Positions 1 to 6,790 of a stretch of DNA of 9,959 nt are shown one piece after another. Numbering within the stretch: position 1 is the stretch's first letter; every line of letters begins with the position of its first letter. The position numbers were made by a program, and so were the translations under genes. Source of the DNA: Pseudomonas sp. (lineage in GTDB: Bacteria; Pseudomonadota; Gammaproteobacteria; Pseudomonadales; Pseudomonadaceae); the NCBI GenBank assembly GCA_003523465.1, contig DQAA01000597.1:1-9959 (forward strand), in the 5' to 3' direction. The notes under the pieces were generated by a model, which worked only from the letters and a program-made list of their open reading frames with translations, did no database searches and had not been told where the DNA came from.

Positions 1-24
1 CTCGCGGCTGCAAGCCGGGGCGGC

Positions 25-948
25 TCAGAGTTTCGCTTTCACGGCGGCCAGGGCATCGCCACCGTCGCGGGTTTTCACCCCCTGCAGCCAGCCGTCCAGC
101 ACGCTCGGGTTGGCGCGGATCCAGGCCTTGGCGGCGTCTTCGTAGCTGACCTTGTTATCCACAACGTTGGCCATGATGGTGTTTTCCATGTCCAGGGTGA
201 ATTTCAGGTTGGCCAGCAATTTCGCCGGGTTCGGGCAGGCCTGTGCATAACCCTTGCGGGTCACGGTGTTGACGCTGCCGCTGCTGCCGAACCATTGCTC
301 GCCGCCGGTGAGGTAGCGCATTTTCAGCTGCACGTTCATCGGGTGCGGGGTCCAGCCGAGGAACACGATCGACTTCTCCCGTTTCACCGCCCGATGCACC
401 TGGGCCAGCATCGCCTGCTCGCTGGACTCCACCAGCTTCCAGCCGCCGAGGTTGAACTCGTTCTTGTCGATGATCGACTGCAGCGAGAGGTTGGCCGGGG
501 CGCCGGAGCCGATGCCGTAGAGCTTCCTGTCGAAGTCGCCGGCATGCTTTTGCAGGTCGGCGAAGTCCTTCACCCCTGCCTCCCACACGTACTCCGGCAC
601 GGCCAGGGTGAATTCGGTGCCCTCCAGGTTGCGCGCCAGTTGATCGACGTCGCCGCTGGCGATGAACTTGTCATGGAAGCCCTGCTGCGCCGGCATCCAG
701 TTGCCGAGGAAGGCATCCACCAGGCCGTCCTTGAGGCCGCCATAGATGATCGGCACGGCCAGGGAATCGACCTTGGCCTGGTAGCCCGCGCCCTCCAGCA
801 GGACCCGCGCGATGGCGTTGGTGGCGGCGATGTCGCTCCAGCCGGGGTCGGCCATTTTCACCGTGTCGCACTTGCTGTCATCGGCCTGCACGGCGCCGAC
901 AGTGAGGGTAAAGACAACCGCGATAACGCTTGTGGATAACCCTTTCAT
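25..948 (-). CDS. choX: ChoX-like choline ABC transporter periplasmic binding protein
   Basis: This 307-residue protein matches the choline-binding ABC transporter periplasmic proteins (ChoX/BetX type, substrate-binding type II fold). Residues 1-22 form a signal peptide (basic start, hydrophobic core, cleavage probably after VQA). Expected aromatic-cage residues are present: Trp37 with Asp39 in PGWSDI, Trp84 in LGNWMP, Tyr120, Asn153 in GAPANLS and Trp199 in LGWTPHP. These correspond to positions known in Sinorhizobium ChoX. Cys27 and Cys238 are the only cysteines in the mature protein and could form the disulfide known from ChoX. The ATG is preceded by an AGGA-type ribosome site. It follows betC by 17 bases, so the two are probably one operon. 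No permease or ATPase is visible. In P. aeruginosa several such binding proteins share one core transporter (CbcVW), and I infer the same here. Codon 4 is TTA, rare in this genus, and lies inside a DnaA-box consensus. Confidence 0.9.
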   Translation of the reverse strand: MKGLSTSVIAVVFTLTVGAVQADDSKCDTVKMADPGWSDIAATNAIARVLLEGAGYQAKVDSLAVPIIYGGLKDGLVDAFLGNWMPAQQGFHDKFIASGDVDQLARNLEGTEFTLAVPEYVWEAGVKDFADLQKHAGDFDRKLYGIGSGAPANLSLQSIIDKNEFNLGGWKLVESSEQAMLAQVHRAVKREKSIVFLGWTPHPMNVQLKMRYLTGGEQWFGSSGSVNTVTRKGYAQACPNPAKLLANLKFTLDMENTIMANVVDNKVSYEDAAKAWIRANPSVLDGWLQGVKTRDGGDALAAVKAKL

Positions 949-987
949 GCTCCGTCCTCGGATAGTTAGCGACCTGGTTGTGGATAA
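931..987 (-). other. Pair of DnaA-box consensus matches at the betC/choX junction
   Basis: Two perfect minus-strand TTATCCACA sequences at 931-939 and 979-987, 48 bases apart from start to start. One lies in the choX signal-peptide codons (using the rare Leu codon TTA) and one in the last codons of betC. The match is visible; function as DnaA sites is inference. Confidence 0.4.
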
Positions 988-2495
988 CGTGCCTTGCGTT
1001 CGAGATCGTCGAGATCGATGTGGTTGCGCATGTATTGCTGGCTGGCGTCGACCATCGGCTGGTGGTCCCAGCTCTTGAGTGTGCCGGTGGACAACGCGCC
1101 GGCAACGAAGCGGCGGCGGCGCTGGCTGGCCACGACCTGCTCGCGCAACTGCGGGATGTTCCAGCGCTGGCGAGCCTCCTTGAGGAAGGCCACCACTCGC
1201 TCGGCATGCTGTGGATGGGTGGCGAGGTTGTCGAGTTCCCGCGGGTCATTGGCGACGTTGTAGAGCAGGCAGGGGTCGTCCTCGCTGTAGATGAATTTCC
1301 ACGGGCCGCGGCGAATCATCATCAGCGGGCTGATGGTGCCTTCGGCCATGTACTCGCCAATCACCTCGTCATGGCCGCCCTCCCCGTTCAGGTGACCGAG
1401 CAGCGAGCGGCCATCCAGTGGCAGGTTGTCCTCGACCTTGCCCCCGGCCAGCTCGACCAGCGTAGGCAACAGATCGCAAGTGGACACGCTGGCCCCGACC
1501 CGGCCCGGCGCGAACTGCCCCGGCGCATGCACCAGCAGCGGCACCCGGGCAGACATCTCGAACCAGTGCATCTTGTACCAGAGCCCCCGCTCGCCAAGCA
1601 TGTCGCCGTGGTCGCCGGAGAAGACGATCAGGGTGTCCTCGGCCAGGCCGGTCTCTTCGAGGGTCGCCAGGAGCTTGCCGATGTTGGCGTCGATGTAGCT
1701 GCAGGCGCCGAAGTAGGCGCGGCGGGCGTCGCGGATCTTGTCAACGGGCAGCGGTTTGTCCCACAGGTCGTAGACCTTGAGCAGGCGTTGCGAATGCGGG
1801 TCCAGCTCGTCCTGGCTGAACGGCACATGGGGCATGGGGATGGCGTCGTCGCTGTACAGGTCCCAGAACGCCTTGGGGATGGTGTAGGGGTCGTGGGGGT
1901 GGGTCATGGACACGGTGAGGCAGAACGGCCGCCCGTCGTCCTCGCGGACATGGTCGTAGAGGTATTGCTGCGCCTTGAACACCACTTCTTCATCGAAATC
2001 CAGCTGGTTGGTGCGCACGCAAGGCCCGGCCTGGAGCACCGAGGACATGTTGTGGTACCAGCTCGGGCGTTCGTCCGGGGCATCCCAGTTCACGGCCCAG
2101 CCGTAGTCCGCCGGGTAGATGTCGCTGGTCAGGCGCTCTTCGTAGCCGTGCAGCTGGTCCGGGCCGCAGAAGTGCATCTTGCCCGACAGCGCCGTGCGGT
2201 AGCCGAGGCGGCGCAGGTAGTGGGCGTAGGTCGGGATGTCGGCGGGGAAATCGGCGGCGTTGTCGTAGGCGCCGATCTTGCTCGGCAACTGGCCGCTGAC
2301 CAGGGTGAAGCGCGACGGCGCGCACAGCGGGCTGTTGCAGTAGGCCGAATCGAATACCACACCCTCGGCGGCGAGGCGGCTGAGGTGGGGCATCTTGATC
2401 GGGGACGGTCCGTAGATCGGCAGCAGGGGCGCGGCCATCTGGTCGGCCATGATGAAAAGGATGTTCTTGGCGTTCATAGGGTCACGGCATTCCAT
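966..2495 (-). CDS. betC: Choline sulfatase (choline-O-sulfate sulfohydrolase)
   Basis: A cytoplasmic type I sulfatase that hydrolyses choline-O-sulfate to choline and sulfate, feeding glycine betaine synthesis and sulfur supply. The 509-residue reading is close to the roughly 512 residues of Sinorhizobium BetC and collinear with it. The sulfatase signature CAPSR is at 58-62; Cys58 should be oxidised to formylglycine by an enzyme not encoded here. Other visible landmarks are the metal-binding Asp18 (MADQ), KMH at 106-108, THPHDPY at 198-204, and SGDHG at 293-297 with Asp295 and His296. The C-terminal WDHQP...YMRNH block (about 476-492) is typical of the choline sulfatase C-terminal domain. 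There is no signal peptide. The conserved core starts at Met7 (position 2477), which may be the true start; neither ATG has a strong ribosome site. It is divergent from its likely LysR regulator and is followed by choX. Confidence 0.96.
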   Translation of the reverse strand: MECRDPMNAKNILFIMADQMAAPLLPIYGPSPIKMPHLSRLAAEGVVFDSAYCNSPLCAPSRFTLVSGQLPSKIGAYDNAADFPADIPTYAHYLRRLGYRTALSGKMHFCGPDQLHGYEERLTSDIYPADYGWAVNWDAPDERPSWYHNMSSVLQAGPCVRTNQLDFDEEVVFKAQQYLYDHVREDDGRPFCLTVSMTHPHDPYTIPKAFWDLYSDDAIPMPHVPFSQDELDPHSQRLLKVYDLWDKPLPVDKIRDARRAYFGACSYIDANIGKLLATLEETGLAEDTLIVFSGDHGDMLGERGLWYKMHWFEMSARVPLLVHAPGQFAPGRVGASVSTCDLLPTLVELAGGKVEDNLPLDGRSLLGHLNGEGGHDEVIGEYMAEGTISPLMMIRRGPWKFIYSEDDPCLLYNVANDPRELDNLATHPQHAERVVAFLKEARQRWNIPQLREQVVASQRRRRFVAGALSTGTLKSWDHQPMVDASQQYMRNHIDLDDLERKARYPQPGR

Positions 2496-2523
2496 CGTCA
2501 GGCGTTATGGGAAGCGGCTGGAA

Positions 2524-2588
2524 CTCAGCTTGCGACTGTGCATAACTTGGGTAAAGCCCATGCCGGGCAATGACTAGGATTAGCTGAG
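2524..2588. promoter_or_regulatory. Divergent betC/LysR control region with LysR-type box
   Basis: This is the core of the 96-base gap between the divergent betC and LysR genes. It holds a 13-base element at 2548-2560, TGGGTAAAGCCCA. It fits the LysR T-N11-A rule and has a GGG/CCC dyad. An adjoining 9-base palindrome, TGCCGGGCA, is at 2561-2569. Perfect 7-base inverted arms (CTCAGCT at 2524-2530, AGCTGAG at 2582-2588) flank the whole block. The position is where a LysR activator that controls betC and represses itself would bind. The pattern is seen directly; binding is inferred. I do not see a convincing sigma70 promoter for betC, as expected for an activator-dependent gene. Confidence 0.5.
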
Positions 2589-2591
2589 CTT

Positions 2592-3506
2592 ATGTTTGAA
2601 GCCTTGGGCGGGATGTCGCTGGACGTATTGCGGGTGTTCGAGGTGGCCGCGCGGTTGCGCAGTTTCACCGCAGCGGCAGTGGAACTGGGCACCACCCAGC
2701 CGGCGGTGAGCCAGCAGATCAAGCGCCTGGAAGAGCAGCTGGGCGCACGGCTGTTCGACCGTATCTACCGCGGAATAGAGCTGACGGAGGCCGGTGTACT
2801 GCTGTACGAGCAAGTACACATGGGCATGCTCAATCTCGACGAGGGCGTGGCCCAGGTGGTGGGTCATGACCAGCATGAAGTGCTGCGGGTGGCCACCGAT
2901 TTCGCCTTCGCGGCGTACTGGTTGATGCCCCGCCTGCAGCGTTTTCACCAGGCCAATCCACGGGTGGACGTGAGCCTGGTCACCAGCGAACGCAGCCACG
3001 CCATGCTGCGCCCGGATATCGATGTAGCGGTGCTGTTCGGTGACGGGCGCTTCCCCCAGGGCGAGAGCCTGTGGCTGTTCGATGAAGAGGTTTTTCCGGT
3101 GTGCAGCCCGCGTTTGCTGGGCGAAAAGGCCCTGCCGCTGGCGCCGGACGCCCTGCTGAAACTGCCGCTGCTGCACCTGCGCGGTGAGTCGGCGAGCCGC
3201 TGGTTCGACTGGAACGGCGTGTTCCGCGAGCTGAAATTGCCTGGTCCACCTACCCCCGGCCCGCTGCGTTTCGACAACTACACCTTGCTGATCCAGGCCG
3301 CGATCGCCGGCCAGGGCGTGGCCATCGGCTGGCGCCATCTCGTCGATGCCCTGCTCGATCAGGGCCTGATATGCAGGCCGCTGGATTCATCGATTCGTTC
3401 TGAAAAGGGATACTACGTAGTACGTCCTTCACGTAAACGGCGCAGTACGCTGGTCGAACGATTCGTCGAATGGTTGGGTGAAGAACAATCCCGCCTCCCG
3501 GTATAG
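2592..3506 (+). CDS. LysR-type regulator of choline sulfate utilisation
   Basis: A 304-residue LysR-type regulator. The N-terminal winged helix-turn-helix covers about residues 9-68 (SFTAAAVELGTTQPAVSQQI is the recognition segment, followed by LGARLFDR and LTEAG). The rest is the effector-binding domain, closest in style to the GcvA-like group. Its divergent position next to betC matches the family annotated as choline-sulfate-utilisation transcription factors, so it probably senses choline-O-sulfate or a product and activates betC-choX. ATG 2592 has only a weak ribosome site (AGGA about 12 bases away). An alternative ATG at 2613 would remove seven residues before the conserved helix. The next gene begins 36 bases downstream and is probably cotranscribed. 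Confidence 0.9.
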   Translation: MFEALGGMSLDVLRVFEVAARLRSFTAAAVELGTTQPAVSQQIKRLEEQLGARLFDRIYRGIELTEAGVLLYEQVHMGMLNLDEGVAQVVGHDQHEVLRVATDFAFAAYWLMPRLQRFHQANPRVDVSLVTSERSHAMLRPDIDVAVLFGDGRFPQGESLWLFDEEVFPVCSPRLLGEKALPLAPDALLKLPLLHLRGESASRWFDWNGVFRELKLPGPPTPGPLRFDNYTLLIQAAIAGQGVAIGWRHLVDALLDQGLICRPLDSSIRSEKGYYVVRPSRKRRSTLVERFVEWLGEEQSRLPV

Positions 3507-3542
3507 TCCGGGCTCGGTCGATTTGCGCTATTGGGAGGGAGA

Positions 3543-3872
3543 GTGGAAAGGATCAAGGGCTATCACGCCCATGTTTATTACGACGCCGGCACCTTCGAGC
3601 AGGCGCGGGCGTTGTGCGAGGAAACCGCCCAGTTGTTTCCGGTGACCATGGGGCGCATGCACCGGCAGCCGGTGGGGCCGCATCCGGACTGGAGCTGCCA
3701 GCTGGCGTTCGCGCCGGAGTTGATCGGGGTGGTGTTGCCGTGGCTGGCGTTGTATCGGAAGGGACTGGTGGTGTTCCTGCATCCGCTGACCGGGGATGAA
3801 CTGGCGGATCACCGCGATCACGCGATCTGGATGGGGGATATCAGGCCGCTGGATCTGTCGATTTTCGAGTGA
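3543..3872 (+). CDS. DOPA 4,5-dioxygenase family protein
   Basis: A 109-residue protein of the DOPA 4,5-dioxygenase family (PF08883). It shows the family's opening IKGYHAHVYYD, then GRMHRQPVGPHPDWSCQLAF, VVLPWLALYR, and FLHPLTGDELADHRDHAIWMGD. The conserved histidines could bind a metal. Plant and fungal members open the DOPA ring; the physiological substrate of the short bacterial members is generally unknown, so no specific reaction is claimed. I chose GTG 3543 over TTG 3531 because the ribosome site GGAGG (3534-3538) lies between them, so the longer start would put its own ribosome site inside the gene. It lies 36 bases after the LysR gene on the same strand. Convergent tetR follows beyond the REPIN. 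Confidence 0.82.
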   Translation: MERIKGYHAHVYYDAGTFEQARALCEETAQLFPVTMGRMHRQPVGPHPDWSCQLAFAPELIGVVLPWLALYRKGLVVFLHPLTGDELADHRDHAIWMGDIRPLDLSIFE

Positions 3873-3898
3873 TCATCATTCTTCTGGCCTGTGAATAA

Positions 3899-3976
3899 CC
3901 CTGTGGGAGCTGGCTTGCCAGCGATTGCGATGGTGAATTCACCAAAGTCATCGCTGGCAAGCCAGCTCCCACAGGG
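3899..3976. repeat. REPIN: two inverted REP sequences, perfect 27-base arms
   Basis: A perfect 27-base inverted repeat: left arm 3899-3925, right arm 3950-3976, 24-base centre. Each arm begins or ends with the core GTGGGAGCTGGCTTGCCAGC, typical of extragenic palindromes in fluorescent pseudomonads. Each arm also has its own internal GCTGGC...GCCAGC dyad, so the transcript can fold as two small hairpins or one long one. The centre holds a further 14-base palindrome (TGGTGAATTCACCA, 3931-3944). It lies between convergent genes. Such elements are mobilised in trans by RAYT transposases, none of which is in this window. It may also act as a terminator or mRNA stabiliser. Confidence 0.93.
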
Positions 3977-3992
3977 GTTTGTGGTGTTTGGG

Positions 3993-4628
3993 CTAGATGC
4001 GATAGGCCCGCAGGAACAGCTCCACCACCTCCCGCACATGCGCCTCGGCCGCCTCGGCCTCCAGCGGCCCCGCACACCCCAGCAGCAACCTGAAGTTCGC
4101 CCCGCCCTTGAGCAGGCAGAAAAAGTGCTCTGCCGCCGTAGACGGATTTGCAATCCGCAGCATGCCGCGTTCGTCGGCGAGCCTCAGCAATGCCTCGGTT
4201 TCCTTCAGCACCCGGGCCGGTCCCGCCTCGAAGAACATCTGCCCGAGCTTCGGATCCTGCGGACCCTGGGTAATGATCAGGCGATGCAGCTTCACCGAAT
4301 GATCGCTGTTGATCAGCACCTGGAACCCGCGACCGATCTTCATCAGCACCTGCTCCAGCGGTATCCCTTCGGGCAGCTCGAAGATCAGCCCCGGCAACTG
4401 CGCCTGGCAGGTGGCGATGATCGCCTCGGTGAACAGGTTTTCCTTGTCGTTGAAGTGGCTGTAGACCGTCAGTTTCGACACACCTGCCGCTGTCGCGACC
4501 GCATCCATGCTGGTGCTGGCATAACCATTGGTGAGGAACAGTTCCTTGGCGGCTTCGAGGATGGCCTGGCGCTTGGCCAGATCCTTGGGCCGTCCTGGGC
4601 CGTTGGATACGGTGGGATCTTGGGACAT
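3993..4628 (-). CDS. TetR/AcrR family transcriptional regulator (AefR-like C-terminus)
   Basis: A 211-residue TetR-family regulator. The N-terminal DNA-binding helix-turn-helix spans about residues 20-66 (ILEAAKELFLTNGYASTSMDAVATAAGVSKLTVYSHFNDKENLF in outline: TSMDAVATAAGVSK then LTVYSHF). The C-terminal ligand and dimer domain, with HRLIITQ and MFFEAGPARV segments, resembles the AefR-like TetR_C_7 type. The first 15 residues (GPGRPKD) are a basic arm that often contacts DNA. The ATG has no strong ribosome site. It is followed by the REPIN. Upstream lie the tautomerase and SDR genes on the same strand, separated by about 100 bases and a hairpin, so it may be transcribed separately. Its target is not evident. 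Confidence 0.87.
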   Translation of the reverse strand: MSQDPTVSNGPGRPKDLAKRQAILEAAKELFLTNGYASTSMDAVATAAGVSKLTVYSHFNDKENLFTEAIIATCQAQLPGLIFELPEGIPLEQVLMKIGRGFQVLINSDHSVKLHRLIITQGPQDPKLGQMFFEAGPARVLKETEALLRLADERGMLRIANPSTAAEHFFCLLKGGANFRLLLGCAGPLEAEAAEAHVREVVELFLRAYRI

Positions 4629-4687
4629 GGGTCACTTTTGCAGGGTTTGAAGCGGGAGATAGTACAACAAACCACACAGTCCCAATG

Positions 4688-4718
4688 TGGGAGCGGCTTC
4701 ATCGCGGCGCCGCTCCCA
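4688..4718. repeat. REP-like hairpin (solo)
   Basis: Arms TGGGAGCGGC (4688-4697) and GCCGCTCCCA (4709-4718) are perfect 10-base inverted repeats around an 11-base loop. The core GTGGGAGCGGC belongs to a different REP sequence type from the one at 3899-3976. It lies just past the tautomerase stop and before tetR, so it may reduce read-through or stabilise the SDR-tautomerase transcript. There is no T tract, so it is not a classical intrinsic terminator. Confidence 0.75.
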
Positions 4719-4728
4719 TGTGTTCTCG

Positions 4729-4932
4729 CTAGTCTTGCCGGTTGCGGTACTCCGTGGTGGTCATCCCCGCATACCCCCAGTTATCCGTATCGACTTCCTC
4801 GATCACGATATGGGTCAGGTCCGGTCGCTTGCCGAGGACCCGTTCCAGGGTTTCGGTGAACTCGCGGATCACCTGGGCCTTCTGTTCCCGGGTGACGCCG
4901 TCGCGGGTGATTCGCAGGCTTACGAAAGGCAT
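4729..4932 (-). CDS. 4-oxalocrotonate tautomerase-like small protein
   Basis: A 67-residue protein of the tautomerase superfamily. Pro2, which becomes the N-terminal catalytic base after Met removal, is followed by the beta strand FVSLRIT, a helix (REQKAQVIREFTETLERVLG) and a second strand (HIVIEEVDTDNWGYAG). The Trp in NWGYAG corresponds roughly to Phe50 of 4-OT. Arg11 and Arg39 of classical 4-OT are not at the aligned positions, so the substrate probably differs. Length is normal for the short single-unit members. A good ribosome site GGAG lies 8 bases before the ATG. It follows the SDR by 34 bases and is probably in one operon with it. Confidence 0.87.
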   Translation of the reverse strand: MPFVSLRITRDGVTREQKAQVIREFTETLERVLGKRPDLTHIVIEEVDTDNWGYAGMTTTEYRNRQD

Positions 4933-4966
4933 GGTTGCAGCTCCTGTGTCGGGTTCGAAAGAGTGG

Positions 4967-5698
4967 TTACCACTTGCCGGTGCTCATGCCGCCATCCACC
5001 GGCAGCACCACACCGGTCACGAAGTTGGCTCCAGCCAGGTACAGCACGGCTTCGGCGATGTCCTCTATCTGCCCGATCCGCCCGCTGGGCTGCAGGCCGT
5101 CGAGGAATGCGCGGTTGGCCGGGTCGTGCATCGGCGTTTCGATGATGCCGGGGGCCACGGCATTCACCTGGATATTGTGCGGCGCGAGCTCTAGCGCCAA
5201 GGCCCGGGTCATCTGGTTCAGACCGCCCTTGATCAGCACCGGCAGGGCCGACGGCAGGGCAAGGTTCGGTTGCAGCGCTACGGCCGCCGTGATGTTGACG
5301 ATGTGCCCCTCGCCCCGTTCGATCATGTGTCGCGCCGCTACCTGGGAGGTATGGATCACACCCTTCAGGTTAGTCTCCAGAAGGCTGTCCAGCTCTGCCG
5401 GGGTGTAGTCGATGAAGGGCCGGGCAAGGAAGAAGCCGGCATTGTTGACCAGCACATCGACCTGGCCGAACGTCTCCAGCGCCGCATGGAACAGTTTTTC
5501 AGCGGTCCCGGGCAGGGCGACATCGCCCGCCACGCCGATGTAGCTGGCCGGATTGCCCAATGCCGCCTTGCTCTCCTGCAGCCGCGCTTCGCTGCGCGCA
5601 TTGCCGACCACATTGAAGCCGCGCTCCAGGAAGGCGCGGGCCAGGCCCAGGCCGATACCGCTGGAAGTGCCGGTGATGACGACGGTTTTCTTGATCAT
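4967..5698 (-). CDS. SDR family protein with altered active site
   Basis: A 243-residue classical-size short-chain dehydrogenase/reductase. It has a Rossmann fold with TGTSSGIG at 10-17, GDV at 58-60, NNAG at 85-88, Asn110, Lys157 and the C-terminal VDGG. The usual catalytic Tyr four residues before Lys157 is Pro153 (segment ALPVLIKGG), and the catalytic Ser region reads NITAA. So the Ser-Tyr-Lys triad is not canonical, although the cofactor site is intact. I chose ATG 5698 because its ribosome site GGAG lies 8 bases upstream; the longer ATG at 5713 would bury that site inside the gene. A probable operon with the tautomerase follows, and a LysR gene diverges upstream, suggesting regulation by that LysR. 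I recall similar SDRs with this substitution pattern, so it may be a subfamily trait and not damage. Confidence 0.88.
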   Translation of the reverse strand: MIKKTVVITGTSSGIGLGLARAFLERGFNVVGNARSEARLQESKAALGNPASYIGVAGDVALPGTAEKLFHAALETFGQVDVLVNNAGFFLARPFIDYTPAELDSLLETNLKGVIHTSQVAARHMIERGEGHIVNITAAVALQPNLALPSALPVLIKGGLNQMTRALALELAPHNIQVNAVAPGIIETPMHDPANRAFLDGLQPSGRIGQIEDIAEAVLYLAGANFVTGVVLPVDGGMSTGKW

Positions 5699-5798
5699 GG
5701 TGTTACTCCGCAAAGGGTCCGAAAGGGTGTTCAGCGCGCTGTTGGCAGAACTATATTTTTGCGGTGGGGTGAGATAAATAGGGCTTCAGGCACTTCAG

Positions 5799-5818
5799 TT
5801 GATACACGGTGTAATCAA
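5799..5818. promoter_or_regulatory. Dyad abutting the start codon of the divergent LysR gene
   Basis: An imperfect dyad of about 20 bases with core TACAC-G-GTGTA (5803-5813) and outer TTGAT/ATCAA arms offset by one base. It ends on the A of the LysR ATG at 5818. It is the best operator candidate in the 119-base gap between the SDR and LysR genes. Its position would suit autorepression by occlusion of the start region. Binding is inferred only. Confidence 0.4.
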
Positions 5819-6765
5819 TGGCGATACGACAATTCGACGATGTGCAGCTGGGCAGCATCGAGCTGTTCTGCCTGGCGGCGGAGGAGGGCAGCTTTACGGC
5901 GGCGGCGCTGGCGGCCGGAGTGACGCCAGCGGCCGTCAGTCGTTCGGTGGCGAGGCTGGAGGAGCGGCTGGGGGTGAGGTTGTTCGTTCGCACGACCCGC
6001 AGCATTCGCCTGACCGACGGCGGCAAGAGCTACTACGAACAATGCCGTCAGGCCTTGACCCAGCTGGTCGAGGCGGAGCGCGAAGTGATGGGTCAGCAGC
6101 AGGAGCCGAGCGGCACCCTGCGCATCAGCCTGCCCACCACCTATGGGCACCACCGTATCCTGCCGCTGCTGGCGGAGTTTCGCGCCCGCTGTCCGAGGGT
6201 GCAGGTGGACATCCATCTGGGCAATCGCAATATCGATTTCGTCGAGGAGGGCTATGACGCGGCGATTCGCGTGCGCGCCCAGCCGGATTCGACGCTGATC
6301 GCCCGGTTGCTGGAGGATGCCGCGCTGGTGCTGATCGCTACGCCGGAATACCTGGCACGGGTCGGGACGCCGAAGTCCCTGGACGACCTGGAACGGCATG
6401 AGTGCATCCAGTTCGAGCTGCCCAGCAACGGGCGGCGGATCAGTTGGCTGTTCACCGAGAATGGCCAGCCACGGGAAATTTCTGCCAAGGGCGGGTATGT
6501 CTGTTCGGATGATGTGCTGGGTGGGGTCACCCTGGCCAAGAGCGGGGCGGGGTTGTTCCAGACCTATCGCTTCATCGTCGAGCGGGAGCTGGCCGATGGG
6601 TCGCTGGTGGAGGTGCTCGCGGAGTATGGCGGGCGCTCGCGGCCATTTACCCTGCTCTATCCCCACGGTCGGCATGTGCCGCTGCGCTTGCGCGCCTTCA
6701 TCGACTTCCTGATGGAAAAGAAAAGGGCCTGGGGTGTTGAACACGACGGTCCGGGGAAGCACTGA
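5818..6765 (+). CDS. LysR-type transcriptional regulator
   Basis: A 315-residue LysR regulator. The winged helix-turn-helix is at about residues 12-70 (GSFTAAALAAGVTPAAVSRSV, then LGVRLFVRTTRSIRLTDGG). The effector domain has the TYGHHRILPLLAEF and GYDAAIRV motifs of the CrgA/DmlR-like group. Its divergent placement beside the SDR-tautomerase pair suggests it controls them, though the ligand is unknown. No Shine-Dalgarno sequence is visible before ATG 5818. The start is supported by the normal distance to the helix-turn-helix, and initiation may be leaderless or weak. Its stop codon sits in the loop of a long hairpin (6744-6781). Confidence 0.9.
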   Translation: MAIRQFDDVQLGSIELFCLAAEEGSFTAAALAAGVTPAAVSRSVARLEERLGVRLFVRTTRSIRLTDGGKSYYEQCRQALTQLVEAEREVMGQQQEPSGTLRISLPTTYGHHRILPLLAEFRARCPRVQVDIHLGNRNIDFVEEGYDAAIRVRAQPDSTLIARLLEDAALVLIATPEYLARVGTPKSLDDLERHECIQFELPSNGRRISWLFTENGQPREISAKGGYVCSDDVLGGVTLAKSGAGLFQTYRFIVERELADGSLVEVLAEYGGRSRPFTLLYPHGRHVPLRLRAFIDFLMEKKRAWGVEHDGPGKH

Positions 6766-6781
6766 GCGGGCCGGATCGTCG
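6744..6781 (+). other. 11-bp hairpin enclosing the LysR stop codon
   Basis: Arms CGACGGTCCGG (6744-6754) and CCGGATCGTCG (6771-6781) pair over 11 positions, with one G-U wobble on the plus strand. That pair is a mismatch on the minus strand, so the plus-strand transcript folds better. The 16-base loop contains the TGA stop of the LysR gene. No T tract follows, so it could protect the 3' end or be a factor-dependent stop; the function is not shown. Confidence 0.45.
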
Positions 6782-6790
6782 CGATTGGCG

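Noticed and set aside
978..2573. A 531-residue plus-strand open frame antisense to betC
   Set aside because: It mirrors betC. GC-rich third positions of betC create an open antisense frame, and its translation is low-complexity (Val, Gly, Arg, His-rich) with no recognisable motif.
2580..3338. A 252-residue minus-strand open frame across the LysR gene
   Set aside because: Antisense shadow of a clear LysR gene; the translation is Gln/His/Arg-rich with no domain.
3899..3976. CRISPR array or insertion sequence at the palindromes
   Set aside because: There is only one inverted pair with no regularly spaced direct repeats, no cas genes and no transposase; it fits a REPIN.
3841..4677. Frames overlapping tetR and the REPIN on both strands (also 3891-4859 plus)
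   Set aside because: They run through the REPIN and out of frame with the clear TetR gene; translations have no family motif.
5815..6762. A 315-residue minus-strand open frame across the second LysR gene
   Set aside because: Same length and position as the LysR gene on the other strand, hence a codon-bias shadow.
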